Positions 13,615-29,050 of a stretch of DNA of 64,000 nucleotides are shown here, piece by piece. The stretch's first letter is position 1; every line of letters starts with the position of its first letter. The translations under genes were made by a program, and so were the position numbers. Origin of the DNA: Tubulanus polymorphus (lineage: Eukaryota; Nemertea; Palaeonemertea; Tubulaniformes; Tubulanidae); assembly GCF_964204645.1 (NCBI RefSeq), contig NC_134029.1, forward strand, positions 1,683,001-1,747,000, written 5' to 3'. The notes beneath the pieces were generated by a model. That model saw only the letters and a program-made list of their open reading frames with translations, ran no database searches and was not told the origin of the DNA.

Positions 13615-16600
13615 ATGGACGACTGCGATGAACTGCGAGAGGCTTGTGGTGTATTCGGCTGTGTTTCATCTGGGGACTGGCCTACTCAGATGGATGTTGC
13701 CAATATAATATGCTTGGGTTTGGTCGGCTTACAACACAGGTACGAATACGATTTTGAAATGATGAATTTTTTTTATTTTTACATGATGATTGATTCCTTG
13801 GTTTACTATCGACTTGGTACATGATGATATATGAGCCTATAGTCAAGTGTAATAATTACTGCCCATGTATGTAGGTTCCCGATGGAGAGGCGTTACTTGG
13901 CGTAAGATCTGCTGGTATTCAGTTTTCTCACTTTGCTGATATGCTAATAAAAATCGAAGATTTTATGCCTGAGCAGGCTTGTTGATTTTGTCAACCAGAG
14001 ATAGCCCCATATAAGCTATATGTGCTTACTCAGATTAACGAATTTATTTCATAATCTGAAAATAATGTTTGCTAATTGATAATATTTGTATGTTCCATAC
14101 ATACATAGCCTATATTCATGTTAGAGCACAGGTGTTTGTATTTCAAATTACATAATAATCTTAAGCACGGATTTGTGTCACTTAGGCTTAACTGAATACA
14201 AATATTTATAAATGGTATTTTTCAGGGGTCAAGAAAGTGCCGGTATTGTGACAACTGATGGAAAGAAAGGATCAAAGTTTCACGTACATAAAGGAATGGG
14301 ACAAGTGAATCAAATATTCAATGAGGATAATCTTTGTAAATTAAAAGGCAATCTTGGTATAGGTGAGTTAGATCTTATAATAGGCAGCTGTACATGTATA
14401 TATAACATACAAGTTACGACTTGTAAATGTAATTATCAAGTTGTAACATGTTAAAGAGTTGATATTTCTGTTGTTGTAGGCCATACGCGATACTCTACAT
14501 CTGGTTGCTCGGAAACCATCAATTGTCAACCGTTTGTCGTGGAAACATTACACGGTCTGATATCAGTGGCTCACAACGGTGAATTAATCAATGCTAAATC
14601 ACTCAAAAAAAAGGTGTTTATTAAAACGTCAAAATATTCAACATCATCACAAAATTACTATGCATCCAATTTTGTTATTTTTATGATGACGAATTAGATA
14701 ATGATATGAATAACAAAAATAGTGCTTAATTCTGATTTAGAGATGTATTATTTATAGGTATTAGCGCATGGAGTTGGTTTATCTACTGGAACTGATAGTG
14801 AATTGTTAACTCAACTCTTATCCTTGTCTCCCGACTGTGGTGAACCTAATGGAGTTGACTGGCCAGCAAGGTACTACGACAACTGAATTTATCCATCACC
14901 AGTTTCAACAACTCATCCAATTATAAATTCTGATGCTTTTGACCATTCCAAAGTTCTTGATTAAATTTGACTGTGGAGTTATTAATTAGTTAATTTTGAA
15001 TTAATTAATTTTAGAATCAAATGTTAACTTACAGCTGTGGAATTAGGTTTTGTAGTGTGACTAATGTTTATATTTGTAGAATTCGTGGAGTAATGAATGA
15101 AACTCCTACAGCTTATTCACTGGTTGTAATGCACGATGAGACGATATACGCAGTACGAGATCCGTATGGTAATAGACCATTGTGTATCGGTTCTCTTATC
15201 AGTAACTTGTCTGTATTATCAGGTAAAATACTAAGAATTCTTTTCCAATTATTGTGAATATGATAGGTCAGATATTGTAATTTAGTATGATACTGAGGAT
15301 TCATGTAATTTATAGATTCGCGGAGTGGTGACAGTAGTGATAGTGATTCTGATTATAACCAAGGTTGGGTCATCTCTTCTGAATCCTGTTCATTTCAAGC
15401 GATTGGTGCTCGTTTTTACAGAGAAGTTTTACCGGGTACAACTTACGTCATTTGCACATTTGAATTAAGTTTTCTTTCTACATTTGAAACTTAATAAACA
15501 TTAAACATTTGTAGGTGAAATTGTTGCAGTGTCAAAGTACGGAATCAAATCATTAGGAATAATTCCTCGTCCTGTTGAAAATTCATATTCAGCGTTTTGT
15601 ATATTTGAATACGTCTATTTTGCGCGACCTGACTCTATATTAGAAGGTAAGAGTCTAGTGCTCCTCAGTCCTGTTTCAAGTTTAAACTGATAATAAACGT
15701 TTTGTGTAATAAAAGAAAAGACCCACTATTATGAGGAAGAGCTAAGATCAGTTTTGGAAATGACTAATTGAGTCGAAATGTTTCTACTGTCTTCATAGTT
15801 CGTGGTTTTATTTTATACAATTATGATTTGACACGTCTTCAGAAACTTACCATTGTGTTGTGTTACAGGTCAGATGGTTTATACAGTACGTAAACGATGT
15901 GGGCGTCAGTTAGGTATCGAAGCCTGGGTCGATGCTGATTTAGTGAGTACAGTACCAGAGTCTGCAACTCCCGCTGCATTCGGTTATTCACAACAGGTAC
16001 GATTCATAAAGAATGTACACATTAATTCACGTCGGGGATTATTTCTCCCTGATTAATATTTGATTGTTTTGTCACAGACAGGAATTCCGTATGTTGAAGT
16101 ATTATGTAAGAATCGATACATTGGACGTACGTTTATTCAGCCGAGTAAACGACTGAGACAACTCGCTGTCGCCAAGAAATTTGGCGCTTTAACTGACGGT
16201 TTTAAAGATAAACGAATCATTCTGATCGACGATTCAATCGTTCGAGGAAACACGATGCAACCTATCATCAGATTATTAAAGAACTCCGGAGCTAAAGAGG
16301 TGAATTTCTAGAAATTAATTGAAATTTCCAGCAAATCTATAGAAAAATGTATTTAAAATAATCTTTCGATATCAGGTTCACATCAGAATTGCGTCTCCAC
16401 CGATAACACATCCCTGTTATATGGGTATTAATATTCCTACTAAAGAAGAACTAATTGCGAATCAGATGTCACTCGAAAGTCTCCCGAAATTCCTTGGTTA
16501 GTTTTTCGATTTACTCGTTTTACTCATTCAATCATCTGTTCGAGATTTATAGGCTGAATGTGTTTGTTATCTTGATGAAACCCTCCGAGTCTGTGTTGTA

Positions 16601-16829
16601 ATGATAATAAGATGAAGGAAACTTTTGGACTCTTTTTTATTGTGGGATTCTATTGTACCGGTATATAATGAAATGTGTTTGTATTATAGGTGCTGATAGC
16701 GTGCAGTATTTATCAGTAGATGGATTAGTGTCCGCGGTTGAAGAGGGGATTGCAGGTCTGGATCAACATAAGATCGGACATTGTACAGCGTGTCTAACTG
16801 GACGTTATCCTGTGCAGTTAGACTGGTGA
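13615..16829 (+). CDS. PPAT: PPAT: amidophosphoribosyltransferase
   Basis: First committed enzyme of de novo purine synthesis: PRPP plus glutamine to 5-phosphoribosylamine. Exons: 13615-13739, 14226-14362, 14480-14613, 14758-14870, 15080-15222, 15316-15435, 15515-15646, 15869-15996, 16078-16299, 16376-16496, 16690-16829; one frame, 504 residues (human 517). ATG 13615 leaves a 10-residue propeptide before Cys11 ([10 protein letters not shown] then CGVFGC), the class II glutaminase nucleophile, which supports this start. Further marks: [12 protein letters not shown], the NGE of AHNGELI, and the PRPP loop [12 protein letters not shown]. The four iron-sulfur cysteines appear present: [20 protein letters not shown], and the C-terminal GHCTACLTG. 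An Asp/Ser-rich insert ([13 protein letters not shown]) at the exon 5/6 junction replaces a variable loop. It diverges from PAICS and converges on XPNPEP3. Confidence 0.97.
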
Positions 16830-17331
16830 ATTCTGTATATATGGCTTATTTTGGATCTGAATTTCGTGTCGTCGATATACATCTCATCCCCGTTTCTATT
16901 TCGCGTACATATCTCGGTAACTTACTTATTATTTATGTAACTCTTGTTCACTTGTAAAACTGTCAAATCATTGTTAAAAACAATGAGTAAAATACCCGTG
17001 GTATTCAAATTGTGATTTTTATTGTGTCTTTGACATTTAGTAAAATAATAATGAGTTAGAAATTCTTCAGCTGAAAGCTGTAATAAAATATTGTTTGAAA
17101 AAAGTATCCGAGTGAAAAGACAAAATTTCTGAGAGTTTTGTAAAGAATGAAGTATTTTGATTATTTGCTTTTATGAATGAAATAAAATATTCCTATGAAC
17201 TTAGTAATTGTAAAAAGCTCCTTATTCCTCTTCTCAAACCGAAGTAAAACTCATTCACACTAGGTGTTAACTGAACTAAAAACATTTATTGACAAATTGT
17301 TACTACCTAATTATAGCCACAACAAATTAGC
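16830..17331. other. PPAT/XPNPEP3 convergent spacer
   Basis: The 3' ends of the two genes share about 500 bp. AATAAA at 17082-17087 (+) suits PPAT. TTTATT at 17285-17290 reads AATAAA on the minus strand, about 42 bp after the XPNPEP3 stop. Nothing else recognised. Confidence 0.55.
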
Positions 17332-19683
17332 TCAGCTACACATCAATGATTCTATTTCATCTGGATGTTTAGGGCAGTTTTCTGTTAGATTGATATGTCC
17401 ATCTGAAGTAATGAGTACATCGTCTTCAATGCGTATACCAATACCTCGATATCGCGTTGGAAAATCAGTTCTCGATTCCGGTATATAAATAGCTGAAATA
17501 TATACAACGAAATGATTACCGATAATTTGAAGTGGATGAGTTTTTACAGTGGAGGGAATCTATAGGTTGTACCTGGTTCGACTGTGATAGCCATTCCAGG
17601 TTGAAATGGAAGAGTTTGCGATGATGAACCGGAATCATGGATATCCATCCCGAAATAATGACCGACATGATGTGGACAAATCTCTCTGACCAACTGGAAA
17701 AAAATAGAATACGTCATCTTAAAATGAAGTCTTTGAAACTTTTTGATAAATTGATGAATGATTTGAGTTGATTTGATACCTTCGATTTGTTTTCTTTAGA
17801 AAGATGATTCGGAATTAATTCTAGTTTCTCTAGTTCTAATTGAATATGATTGAGCATCATCAGGTAAATGTTGTCTAATGTAAATCCAGGTTGACACATG
17901 TCTAAACACACTTTCTGAATACGCAGTACGGCGTCATAGATTTCCCTTTGAGCCGCTGAAAATCTGCCTAAACATAGAATTAATATTAATCGTACAAATC
18001 GCGCTCGTTGTAAATGTAACAATCAAAACAATAACCAAATAATTTTTATAGCTGAGGTCTATATAACGAACACTGTAGGACACAACAATGGAGAAACATA
18101 ATGACTTATTCGATAATGACTTATAGGAGTTTGACTCGAAGTGATTTCATTGCCCGGTGAATAGTATACCTGAGACTGGCCAAGTCCTCGTAACATCGCT
18201 ACAATAACCGTGGTATTCAGCACCAGCGTCGACTAAAACCAGTTCGCCGTCGTTCATTATTTGATTATTTCTAACGTAATGAATCGTACAAGCTCGATTT
18301 CCACCTGAAATAATTATAATTAATACACGTTAGTTTGTTACATCATTTCACTGTGAGAGGGAGAAAGAGATATTGATATACTCACCTGCCACTACAGGAA
18401 TATAAGCCAGATAATCAGCTCCTCTTAATCTACATTCATATTCCATACGAGCATCTAAATGTGCTTCACTCATCTTAAAAAAATAATCATCATTGAATTT
18501 TAATGAGACTTAAAAACATTTTGTAGACTCGGACACAGTTTTTACTTCAATTTATTATAAAGTATCGGCCTGCCCAGGAATTCGGTAATTGGACAGTCCT
18601 GCGAAATCCTAGGCAAGACTAGTCTATATTATAATGAAATAGTGGGACTCTGCAGTGATCACTTACCCCTGGTTTCGTAAATTTCATTACTTGTTTAAAG
18701 CTTTCTGCCGTTATCCTGTTACATTGCTCCAGTAATGCAATTTCTGGTTTCGATTTGAAGAGTCTGAGATGATGTAAATGAGGAATCGGATTCTGAATCG
18801 TTGAATGTTTGTTGGCGCGAATCAAATCATCGATGCTGTTTATTGCTACCGGTTGCTGTACGTTGTACCACAGCACGTATTTGTCCGACGATAAATCTTG
18901 CACGAATCTTATCAAAAAACTGTTGAAATCTTTAATACCGTAAGCGTTATCAATTCCTAATAACTGAACAGCATCGCGAGGTCCAGTGATAGTTCCTTCC
19001 CACAGTTCCCTTCTCTCATTCTTATCAGGTACGAAAATAGCTTCGTTAAGCTGCGTACCTTGTTTACTTGTGTACAATACCAGAATACTATCGGCTTCTA
19101 GGAATCCACTTAAATATAGGAAATCTGTATTCTGTCTGTATTTATAAGGAACACTTGTAGTCATGTAGTATCTAGGGGCGGAAGGAAGAATCAGTAAATG
19201 TTCGGAACCCGGTGAATTATTGATGATACGTTTCAGGAGTAGATTTCGTCTTTGTTTAAATTCATGTTTACTGATTCCTCGAGTTACGTCGTCGTGTTTA
19301 CTGATTAAATGCGGGTGACTCTGAAACGAAGGCTGTCCGTAATATTTCAAATCCTTTGTTTCAATCGGTTTGGTAACGGTCGATTTAAAACGTGGAGTTA
19401 TTAAACCTGAAATATAAATCACATTGTACTTAAAGTCATTATTGAAGCCGAAGGCGCAGGGATCACAAGTAAGTAGTACTAATTAGTAACTAGTGTAGGC
19501 CCAATTCAATTTGACAGGTGCCTCCTGATAGTTGCATCTGTAAGATATGAAATCCTCCTCCCTGAATCTGATAGATCTAATTATTGAAATATTCAGATTT
19601 TATTACATACCCCGTTTATTGCGTAAAATACGAGTAAAAACAGAAAAATTAATTTTTTTGTAAAATTTCATGGCGGCCGCCAT
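17332..19683 (-). CDS. XPNPEP3: XPNPEP3: mitochondrial Xaa-Pro aminopeptidase 3
   Basis: M24B metallopeptidase that removes N-terminal residues preceding proline; the mitochondrial/ciliary member of the family. Exons: 19683-19611, 19406-18667, 18473-18386, 18304-18170, 17967-17780, 17693-17573, 17492-17332; frame intact, about 501 residues (human 507). The N-terminus is basic and lacks acidic residues ([20 protein letters not shown]), like a mitochondrial presequence. The N-terminal domain has [20 protein letters not shown] and the catalytic domain has all five expected metal ligands: Asp in VLVDAGAE, Asp in CSDVTRTW, His in [14 protein letters not shown], Glu in TVEP, Glu in IRIEDD. Two in-frame ATGs exist (19683 and 19671, separated by Ala-Ala-Ala); I start at the first. 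At the last junction the usual EPG reads EPA. It diverges from ANAPC10. Confidence 0.95.
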
Positions 19684-19880
19684 CTTTAAATCACGTGACT
19701 CCACAGAAAGATGACTAAGACACGGACCTTGCGTCCGGTACATGCATCCTGTTTTATTTCCGGTCCGCAGTCCAACTTCAGATAATCATTACAGCCGGTG
19801 ATAAACATATTTGCTTCACAAAAAATTTAAACGTAGAAATTCTGATTTTCTGATAAATTGCTGTTATTTTCGCGTGTGTG
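19684..19880. promoter_or_regulatory. Bidirectional XPNPEP3/ANAPC10 promoter
   Basis: About 200 bp lie between divergent start codons. A CACGTG E-box occurs at 19692-19697. A TTTCCGG ETS-like core lies near 19758. The palindrome ATGGCGGCCGCCAT at 19670-19683, with flanking TTT giving AAGATGGCGGC on the minus strand, matches the YY1 activator motif and overlaps both XPNPEP3 start codons. No TATA box. Confidence 0.65.
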
Positions 19881-21025
19881 ATGGCTACTAAAATAACTGG
19901 CAGTCAAGATATCGATCCTTATAAGGGTGAACGAGAAGGGAAACTGAGAGAAGTTGGTAAACAAGCGGTTTGGTCTTTATCTTCGTGTAAACCAGGTTGG
20001 TAACTAAAACTACTCACTCTGCTGAGTCTGAGACGAGTGGCTGGCAATGCTTGTCCCAATGTGTGCTGCACAGCACAGGGACTTGTTACAATTGATTGTG
20101 AATGAATAAAACTAATTAGTATCAATGACCAACCTCAGTATCCCTGTATGATGAAAAAACACCAACAGGCAATTAATCTGAAAATGACCTCTCCACTTGA
20201 AACTTCAATCGACTGTAATTCTGTTTCCAATAATGTCAGTGAGCATCGCTTCATCGCAATCAGTCGCCGTCATCCACACAATCTGCTCCAAGTAATGCCA
20301 ATGATACCAATGAACTGAGAAGTGATGGAAAAACCTCATTTTATTTCATTTGATGTTTTGTGTTGTAGGATTTGGTGTTGATCAGTTGAGAGATGAATCA
20401 TTAGATACGTACTGGCAATCGGACGGACCTCAACCTCATCTTGTTAATATTCAATTCAAAAAGAAAACTACAATACAGGATATTTGTATATACGCGGATT
20501 ATAAAGCGGATGAAAGTTACACACCAAACAGGTAAATTAAAATAATATAGTCATCACTTACCAGGGGTAAATCTAGGGTCTATCAATTCGATTAGAATGT
20601 TTGCAAATATTTTCTAACTAACCTGGATCCAGAAATATGTAGTCAATAATTGACTGAAGATGGATAAGTTGATGCTCCCTTATATCAGAATAAAATCTGT
20701 TATCGATTATGACATTGATTCATTTTAAATTTGTCTTGTTTGTAGAATCTCGGTTCGAGCTGGAAATCATTTCAACGATCTCAGCGAAATCGAACAAGTA
20801 GAATTAAGCGAACCGTCCGGTTGGGTGAACGTACCTCTGAAAGACGTCACTTCGAAACCGCTGAGGACTTTCATGTTACAAATAGCAGTTTTATCGAACC
20901 ATCAAAACGGACGCGATACGCATATGAGACAGATTAAAGTCCACTCGCCAGTGCAGGACATGTCTCTAGCAAAAATGCCGAATTTAGTGACTGTGGATTG
21001 TAGACAATACGCGACAATAAGATGA
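19881..21025 (+). CDS. ANAPC10: ANAPC10 (APC10/Doc1), APC/C subunit
   Basis: Processivity and D-box co-receptor subunit of the anaphase-promoting complex. Three exons: 19881-19995, 20369-20531, 20746-21025, giving exactly 185 residues, the human length. The N-terminal segment ([17 protein letters not shown]) leads into the DOC/galactose-binding-like beta barrel ([58 protein letters not shown]). The protein ends in Ile-Arg, the IR tail that docks on TPR subunits such as APC3. ATG 19881 is the first in the exon. A candidate poly(A) signal is AATAAA at 21148-21153. Intron 2 (20561-20640) has CAGGGGTAAATCTAGG and an AACCTGGATCC string that resemble hAT-type element ends. Confidence 0.97.
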
Positions 21026-22095
21026 AACAGATTTATATTCATGGAAATATATTTATTTATTAGAAAGTGTCGATAAAAGCAAGGATTGACTCAGCATCCA
21101 TTTAATTTGGCACTAAACATGATAATGGATGAGTTGTATATGTTAACAATAAATTGAGATTATAAAAGAAATGCAGCAGGATTGCGTTCATAAAGGGACA
21201 TTTATAAAGTACGTAAGCATCGTAGTAGAAATAGGCCACACTTAAAAACACGGAGAACAGATGAAAATCCAATACATACAAATTCAAAAGATTAGAAACG
21301 AAATTTATCAAGAAATAAACACCTGACGGTGGTTTCTTGAGAATCCAATTGTTTTTACGAAACAAAATCAACAGTTATCAAAAGTTGAAGTCAATTTTAT
21401 TTTAACTCTATTTCGTGGTTTGTCTTTTAGATTTGTATATAGTTGGTTTTAATCTGGTTGCGTACATTTCGTCGGGGAGGGGGCCAAATATTGTCACCCA
21501 TATCGCCACAGAGAGTTTGAAAATCAGTGTTATTTTTTGCGAATGTACTTTCACAATATGGTTTGTACTCAACTCGTCTGTTGTCGGGAAGAGAAATAAC
21601 AACGTTACGTATCTCGCAGTGCATGTAACCGGTTGAGTTGTGTTTTGATTGACAACGCTGTGATTGTTTAAACCACTAATCTGCGGTTTATCTAACTGAT
21701 TTTTTCTACACTTCGCGAAGAGCGTCAGTTGCTTCTCAAAATATCTAGATAAACTATATCTGACGATGCATGGCGTGGTTACGTAACGTCAGTTAAAAAA
21801 AAAAACCGGAAAAACACCTATAAACACAATGAGTCAGTGTAGCTCCGACTGCGTTTGTAATTACTGGTGAAAAGACGAACTTCAGTTTGATTGAAAGGAA
21901 TTTTAATTGAAAATGGGTTCGAATAACTGTCATTTTCAACCAGGAATAATGAATTGTTTAAGACTCGGGGGAAACAATTATAGACATGTATTATATTTCC
22001 AGGCAAAATAACAAATAGGAATGTTTTCATTTTTAAACTCGAAACTCGATAATTTCTTTTGATATAACGATTCAAAATAGTTACTATTCTTATCA
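21026..22095. other. ANAPC10/HtrL-like convergent spacer
   Basis: Probably 3' UTRs of both genes. A string at 21194-21215 (GGGACATTTATAAAGTACGTA) matches one end of the small element at 28252-28377, so it is likely a single-ended transposon remnant. Short open frames on both strands at 21400-21640 overlap one another and look like chance. Confidence 0.5.
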
Positions 22096-24455
<2,360 letters not shown>

Positions 24456-27400
24456 CGCTGAGAAGTAGCATCATCAAGAACAGCGCTGGTGCATCTAAAG
24501 CTCAGTAGTAGTTGTAGCTGTATAGTCAGAATAAATGCTCTCAATAAACAAACTCTAGTCTCCACTTGAGAAGTTGTACTAAATCACATCAGCTGATCTT
24601 GTGTAACACTTAGAGAAGCTATATTTATCTGGGTCGACACTCCTATACGCGCTGTAAGTCACGGGCTCGAATCTCGGTGATGATGTCCCGGGTTCGACGC
24701 TATGGTTACTCGTCGGCGGTAAGAAGTGTTCATGAATAAAATAGACAGTATCCGCGGTCCCGTTAAGTGTTTAGTATTGGCCGATATGTTTGTCCTGTAT
24801 TTAGAACACGCCGATAAGAGCTATGATAAGTAAGTATTTGAATTTCAGTCAATGGTCATGCGGTTTATATTTACTCGTACACAGCTCGGGTCACGATGTA
24901 AACTCGATCCGTTGTGTATAGTACATGTAAATAGTAATTGATACGGCTGACGTGGGCGTCGTTGCTTAATTTCTATTTACTTCAAAGTTATGAATGAATC
25001 AATTAATTCAAGTTAGTAGAGACGCGAGTCAGAGACGGCTAATCGCTGTGGTTAATTACACACTAATCTACCATTTTCCGTCATATAAATTGCGAATTTC
25101 TTACAAATATTAGATGAAAAATTACAACACTAAAAATGTCCTGATGATATCAAAATTCATTGAAATCTACGTATTTATAAATTGTACTTTGCGTGTAATT
25201 TGTTATTCGTGAAAACAGATACACTGTGCAAAAGGACACCGAAACAGGAAGTTGATGTTCGCTTTATTAAATTCGTTTATATACATGGCTATATTCACGT
25301 ATAGACGAAATTTGTTTGGATTCGAAACTGATCAGTGCTGCTGAAATCTGAAATCATAAACACATAAAGGATTTATGATCTCAGATGATGAAGTTTAGAT
25401 AAACTGCGAATGTCAGACAATAAACATTCTAATCATCATACGTGATGGTTTTTTACTTATTAACTCGAAGTCAAAGGTATAAACAGAACAAAAAGTATTC
25501 AGTGCAGTCTACGAGTCAAAAAGTTTGAATTATTGGGACAGTTTAAGACACTTTACCTTTTCGCCGGTGCGCAGTTTAACGAGGGGAAGGACACATGACC
25601 GTCGTCCATCAATCTTCATTTCAGTAAACGCGTCACTGTGACTTCCGTTTAAACGCCCAATAATGTGGCGTCTGCCAGTAGCTCCCGTAGTTTGATTGAA
25701 TTATGCAACAACGTTTAGTTGAAAATGAAGAAGATTAGTTTATATTCACGATCACGTTTTGGGTTGTGGATAAAATACACAAATTTCCGTGTAAGGATCT
25801 GGATGATGGTTTATTTTGTTTAGACGTGGACGCACATGTCACAATCACAAAAAGACGCGGTAATTCAATTGTGATAGTGTTGATGTCCGTTTTTGCGAGA
25901 CCTCTCACTCAGACGACTCTCGCGTTAAATTGACGCAAATAGCGTGTCTGGTTCGGTAGATCACGTCATTTCCTGTTTCAGTAAACGGTGAACGAGACTC
26001 TGTTCTATGGTTTCGCAATAATTATATAGTATTTTGTTGGATTCTCGCTTCAGGCCCGCGAATTATACATTAATATCTACATGAAATAGACCCACTCGCT
26101 TACCGCTGTCCCCTCCACCACATCGTCTGCCACCTGACAGTATTTTTCCCCGCACTGGCTCGATCGCACCAGTGATTCGAATCAGTGACGCTTCAAGCCA
26201 TCCATGAAAAAAATCCAGACCAGATACGCGTTTCATTCTACGCAGTATTTTTTTGGTGTTCCCGGTAAACGGTGCACGGAGCATGTTTTCGTGTAAGATC
26301 ATCATTATGAAGTCATGCGTTGTTAATCAATGTGACGAACAAGTTTTTCACATGTTTGTTTCCTATAGTATTTGATCTCAGAGCTTCAGTAATCAGATTG
26401 TCGAAAGTGGAGCAACATCGGGGGCGCGCGAACGCCTACCACTGGGGAAATTACATCTCAAGCGACTCTTTGACAGGTTATTCTGCATCTTGCAAAAATT
26501 GGTCCATAAAAGCATCGGACTTACAAAAAGGCATGGCTTAATAGAAGAGGAACAAACAGTCCAAGTTTGTTCGTAACGCCAAAGGGCCACGAAAAATTTG
26601 GAATTCTAAATTTGGAGATCAAAGAATAGTATTTTCATATGATTCTGACTTTGGCATATTCGGATTCGGAAAATGCTACCATTAGTAAAGCGAGCAGTGG
26701 CATTCAAAATGTGTGACGTTATAACGGTCATTATGACAGTATGTGAAATGTTATCCCAGTCGACCAGAGCTGTTTATACCTGTTTGTATTAATGAGTATT
26801 TACGTACCGAAAGAATATCGAGGATTTCGGATGATTATCGAGAAACTCTGCTCCTCGGGCGCTATACCGAACTCACCTCGACCACACAATAAATCCACGT
26901 GAACATCATCAATTTATAATGGAAATGCGGCTGAAATAATAATAATTATAAGATGTAATGTGCTTTAAGCTCTTGCAGTAATTTGTGAAGTGTCTAATTG
27001 CTATAGATAATTAGTTCACTGGCGTCTGATGTAAGTCAGTCTGGAATGCAACGTTTACCGTTGAAAAGAAGCAACGCTAAAAAACGTTTTCTTATGTGTA
27101 AACATATAAAACATTTAGATATACGTGTGAAGGAAAATGATACCGGTGCCGTTTGAATCCCTGTATGGGAATATACAAACCTGACACGAAGACGTGATTC
27201 GACACGAAGAAACAACAAAATAAATATGATGTAAAACATGATGTAAAAATATGATGAAATGGAAACATAGAAATATATAAAGACAATGAGAGTTCGCTGG
27301 ATTGACAATTACAAAAAGGACATTTCATTCTGAAGTGAAATCCCTCAGTCACTGATAAAACTGTTCACACTTAAGTTGTGATATGTCACATGAAGAAATC

Positions 27401-27507
27401 CGAACACAGTGCCATTATGTGCCATTTAATTCATCCACACTACTACTGGTGTGTCGTTTGTTCTGCTACATCTGTATTGTTTAACTGTGAAGCTTCTACT
27501 TTTTCAC

Positions 27508-27550
27508 TGACGTCACGGTTATTGCTTAAATTGGCTTTCGTGTGACGTCA
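27508..27550. promoter_or_regulatory. Pair of CRE (TGACGTCA) palindromes
   Basis: Full ATF/CREB-type palindromes at 27508-27515 and 27543-27550, 35 bp apart. Nearby genes are the HtrL-like gene (3 kb) and GAS1-like gene (downstream side), so a distal enhancer is possible but not shown. Confidence 0.35.
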
Positions 27551-28251
27551 TACGAATTACCTTTACCGAGTCTGAACAAAATTCACCCCCTTCATACCAT
27601 GTTTCTACTGTGATAGAAATTATTTGTCCATGTTGTTTGTGGTATTACTGTCGACCATCTCCCTCCCATGTTGCTTCGAAACTATCCGTTTTCGAACTGC
27701 CCACATGAGTATGATTGTATTTTCATGTTTTCCATATTGATGTCCACATGTAATCGATGCATCAAAATTCCGCTATAGAGGTTTATTGACATCACCCCAT
27801 CACATATTCTGTATGACCTTTCATATTTTGAAATGAATTAGTAATTTTCGGGCTAGTTATCTAGGTTAACTCTCTCACATGGGTGGGCCCTATAATGGTT
27901 ATATTTGAAATTTGCATAACAAGTCGAGATAAACCTTGAATTATTTAATTAACTCACAGAACCCACCGAACATTAAATACAAATACGTCAAATAATGATA
28001 TGGTTTATTATTAATTAGAACAGTTTCACATTATATTCAGATTAACATCTTTCAACATTGTTTTCATACTATACAATCTTCAATTTAATTTACAATAACA
28101 TAAACTGACAAGAAACAATCATCATAATTACATTTCATATGGCATTTTATCTGACATTTATAAATACGCTGTTATTTTCACGAATTCATGATGAAAACAA
28201 AAACAACTCGATCAAGTGACTTGATAGCTATAATATTCACATTAACCATAA

Positions 28252-28377
28252 GAGGCCTTCATAAAGTACGTAAAATTGATATCCATCGGTGGAGGGTGTG
28301 AAATCAAGCCCTTGCTCCCCATGAACACGATACCTCGCGTACATCTTACTTTTACACGTACTTTATAAACGGTCCCT
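28252..28377. mobile_element. 126-bp inverted-repeat element (MITE-like)
   Basis: Left end 28252-28274 (AGGCCTTCATAAAGTACGT) and right end 28350-28377, whose complement reads AGGGACCGTTTATAAAGTACG, form imperfect terminal inverted repeats sharing TATAAAGTACGT-type sequence. No coding capacity. A related end occurs at 21194-21215. The superfamily is not assigned. Confidence 0.6.
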
Positions 28378-28934
28378 ATAATTCCACTTAATCCTCACTC
28401 TGACTGTTTAGAATAAAAATCACAGAACACTCGCATGATATATAATACATAATAATAATATATTCTAGAAACAATCAGGGGACTGATTTTAGTGTCAGTT
28501 TTTTGCTGCAGGTGTCGCTGTATTTTTGCTGGAATGTATATTGTATATCACAATATATTCAATATACGTATCGTATCAAGAAAACCCTGATTGAATCTAA
28601 TTACATATCTACAAATACATCGAATGTAAATTGATCAATGTATATGGGAAGGGAAGGGACATCGACATATGAATATAATTGTTATGCTTCAAAAAGAGTC
28701 GCTGTTTGCTGCTCTATAGTAGAGACTATATAACCGATCATCAACCATACGTTTAACATCTGGACTATGTTCGTTCTTCTCATCAGTAATCATTCTCACC
28801 CGGTCGGATGATGATTGCACGAAGTCGTGAAAATGTTGATATTCCATTAAACCTTACGACGAAAGCAGTCAGAATCTAATGGTGGAGTCTTCCTTCCTAG
28901 CGGAGTTTAGCAAATCATTAATTCACCTTAACGA

Positions 28935-29050
28935 GCTGCGATTACTGATGGTCAGCTGAAGACTGATGGCCACCAGATTACTGGTGGCCAGCTGATCACT
29001 GATGGTCAGCTGATTACTGATCGTCAGCTAATCTACTGATTGTCAGCAAT
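28935..29050. repeat. Degenerate 18-20 bp minisatellite (about six units)
   Basis: Tandem variants of GATTACTGATGGTCAGCT; several carry the CAGCTG E-box. It starts about 170 bp past the 3' end of the GAS1-like gene. Confidence 0.7.

Noticed and set aside
24655-24705. Two T-arm-like strings near each other
   Set aside because: No acceptor or D arm can be drawn; kept only as a possible SINE relic.
26320-26541. Possible exon with CCTATAG acceptor
   Set aside because: No homologous protein recognised, no matching donor or neighbouring exon.
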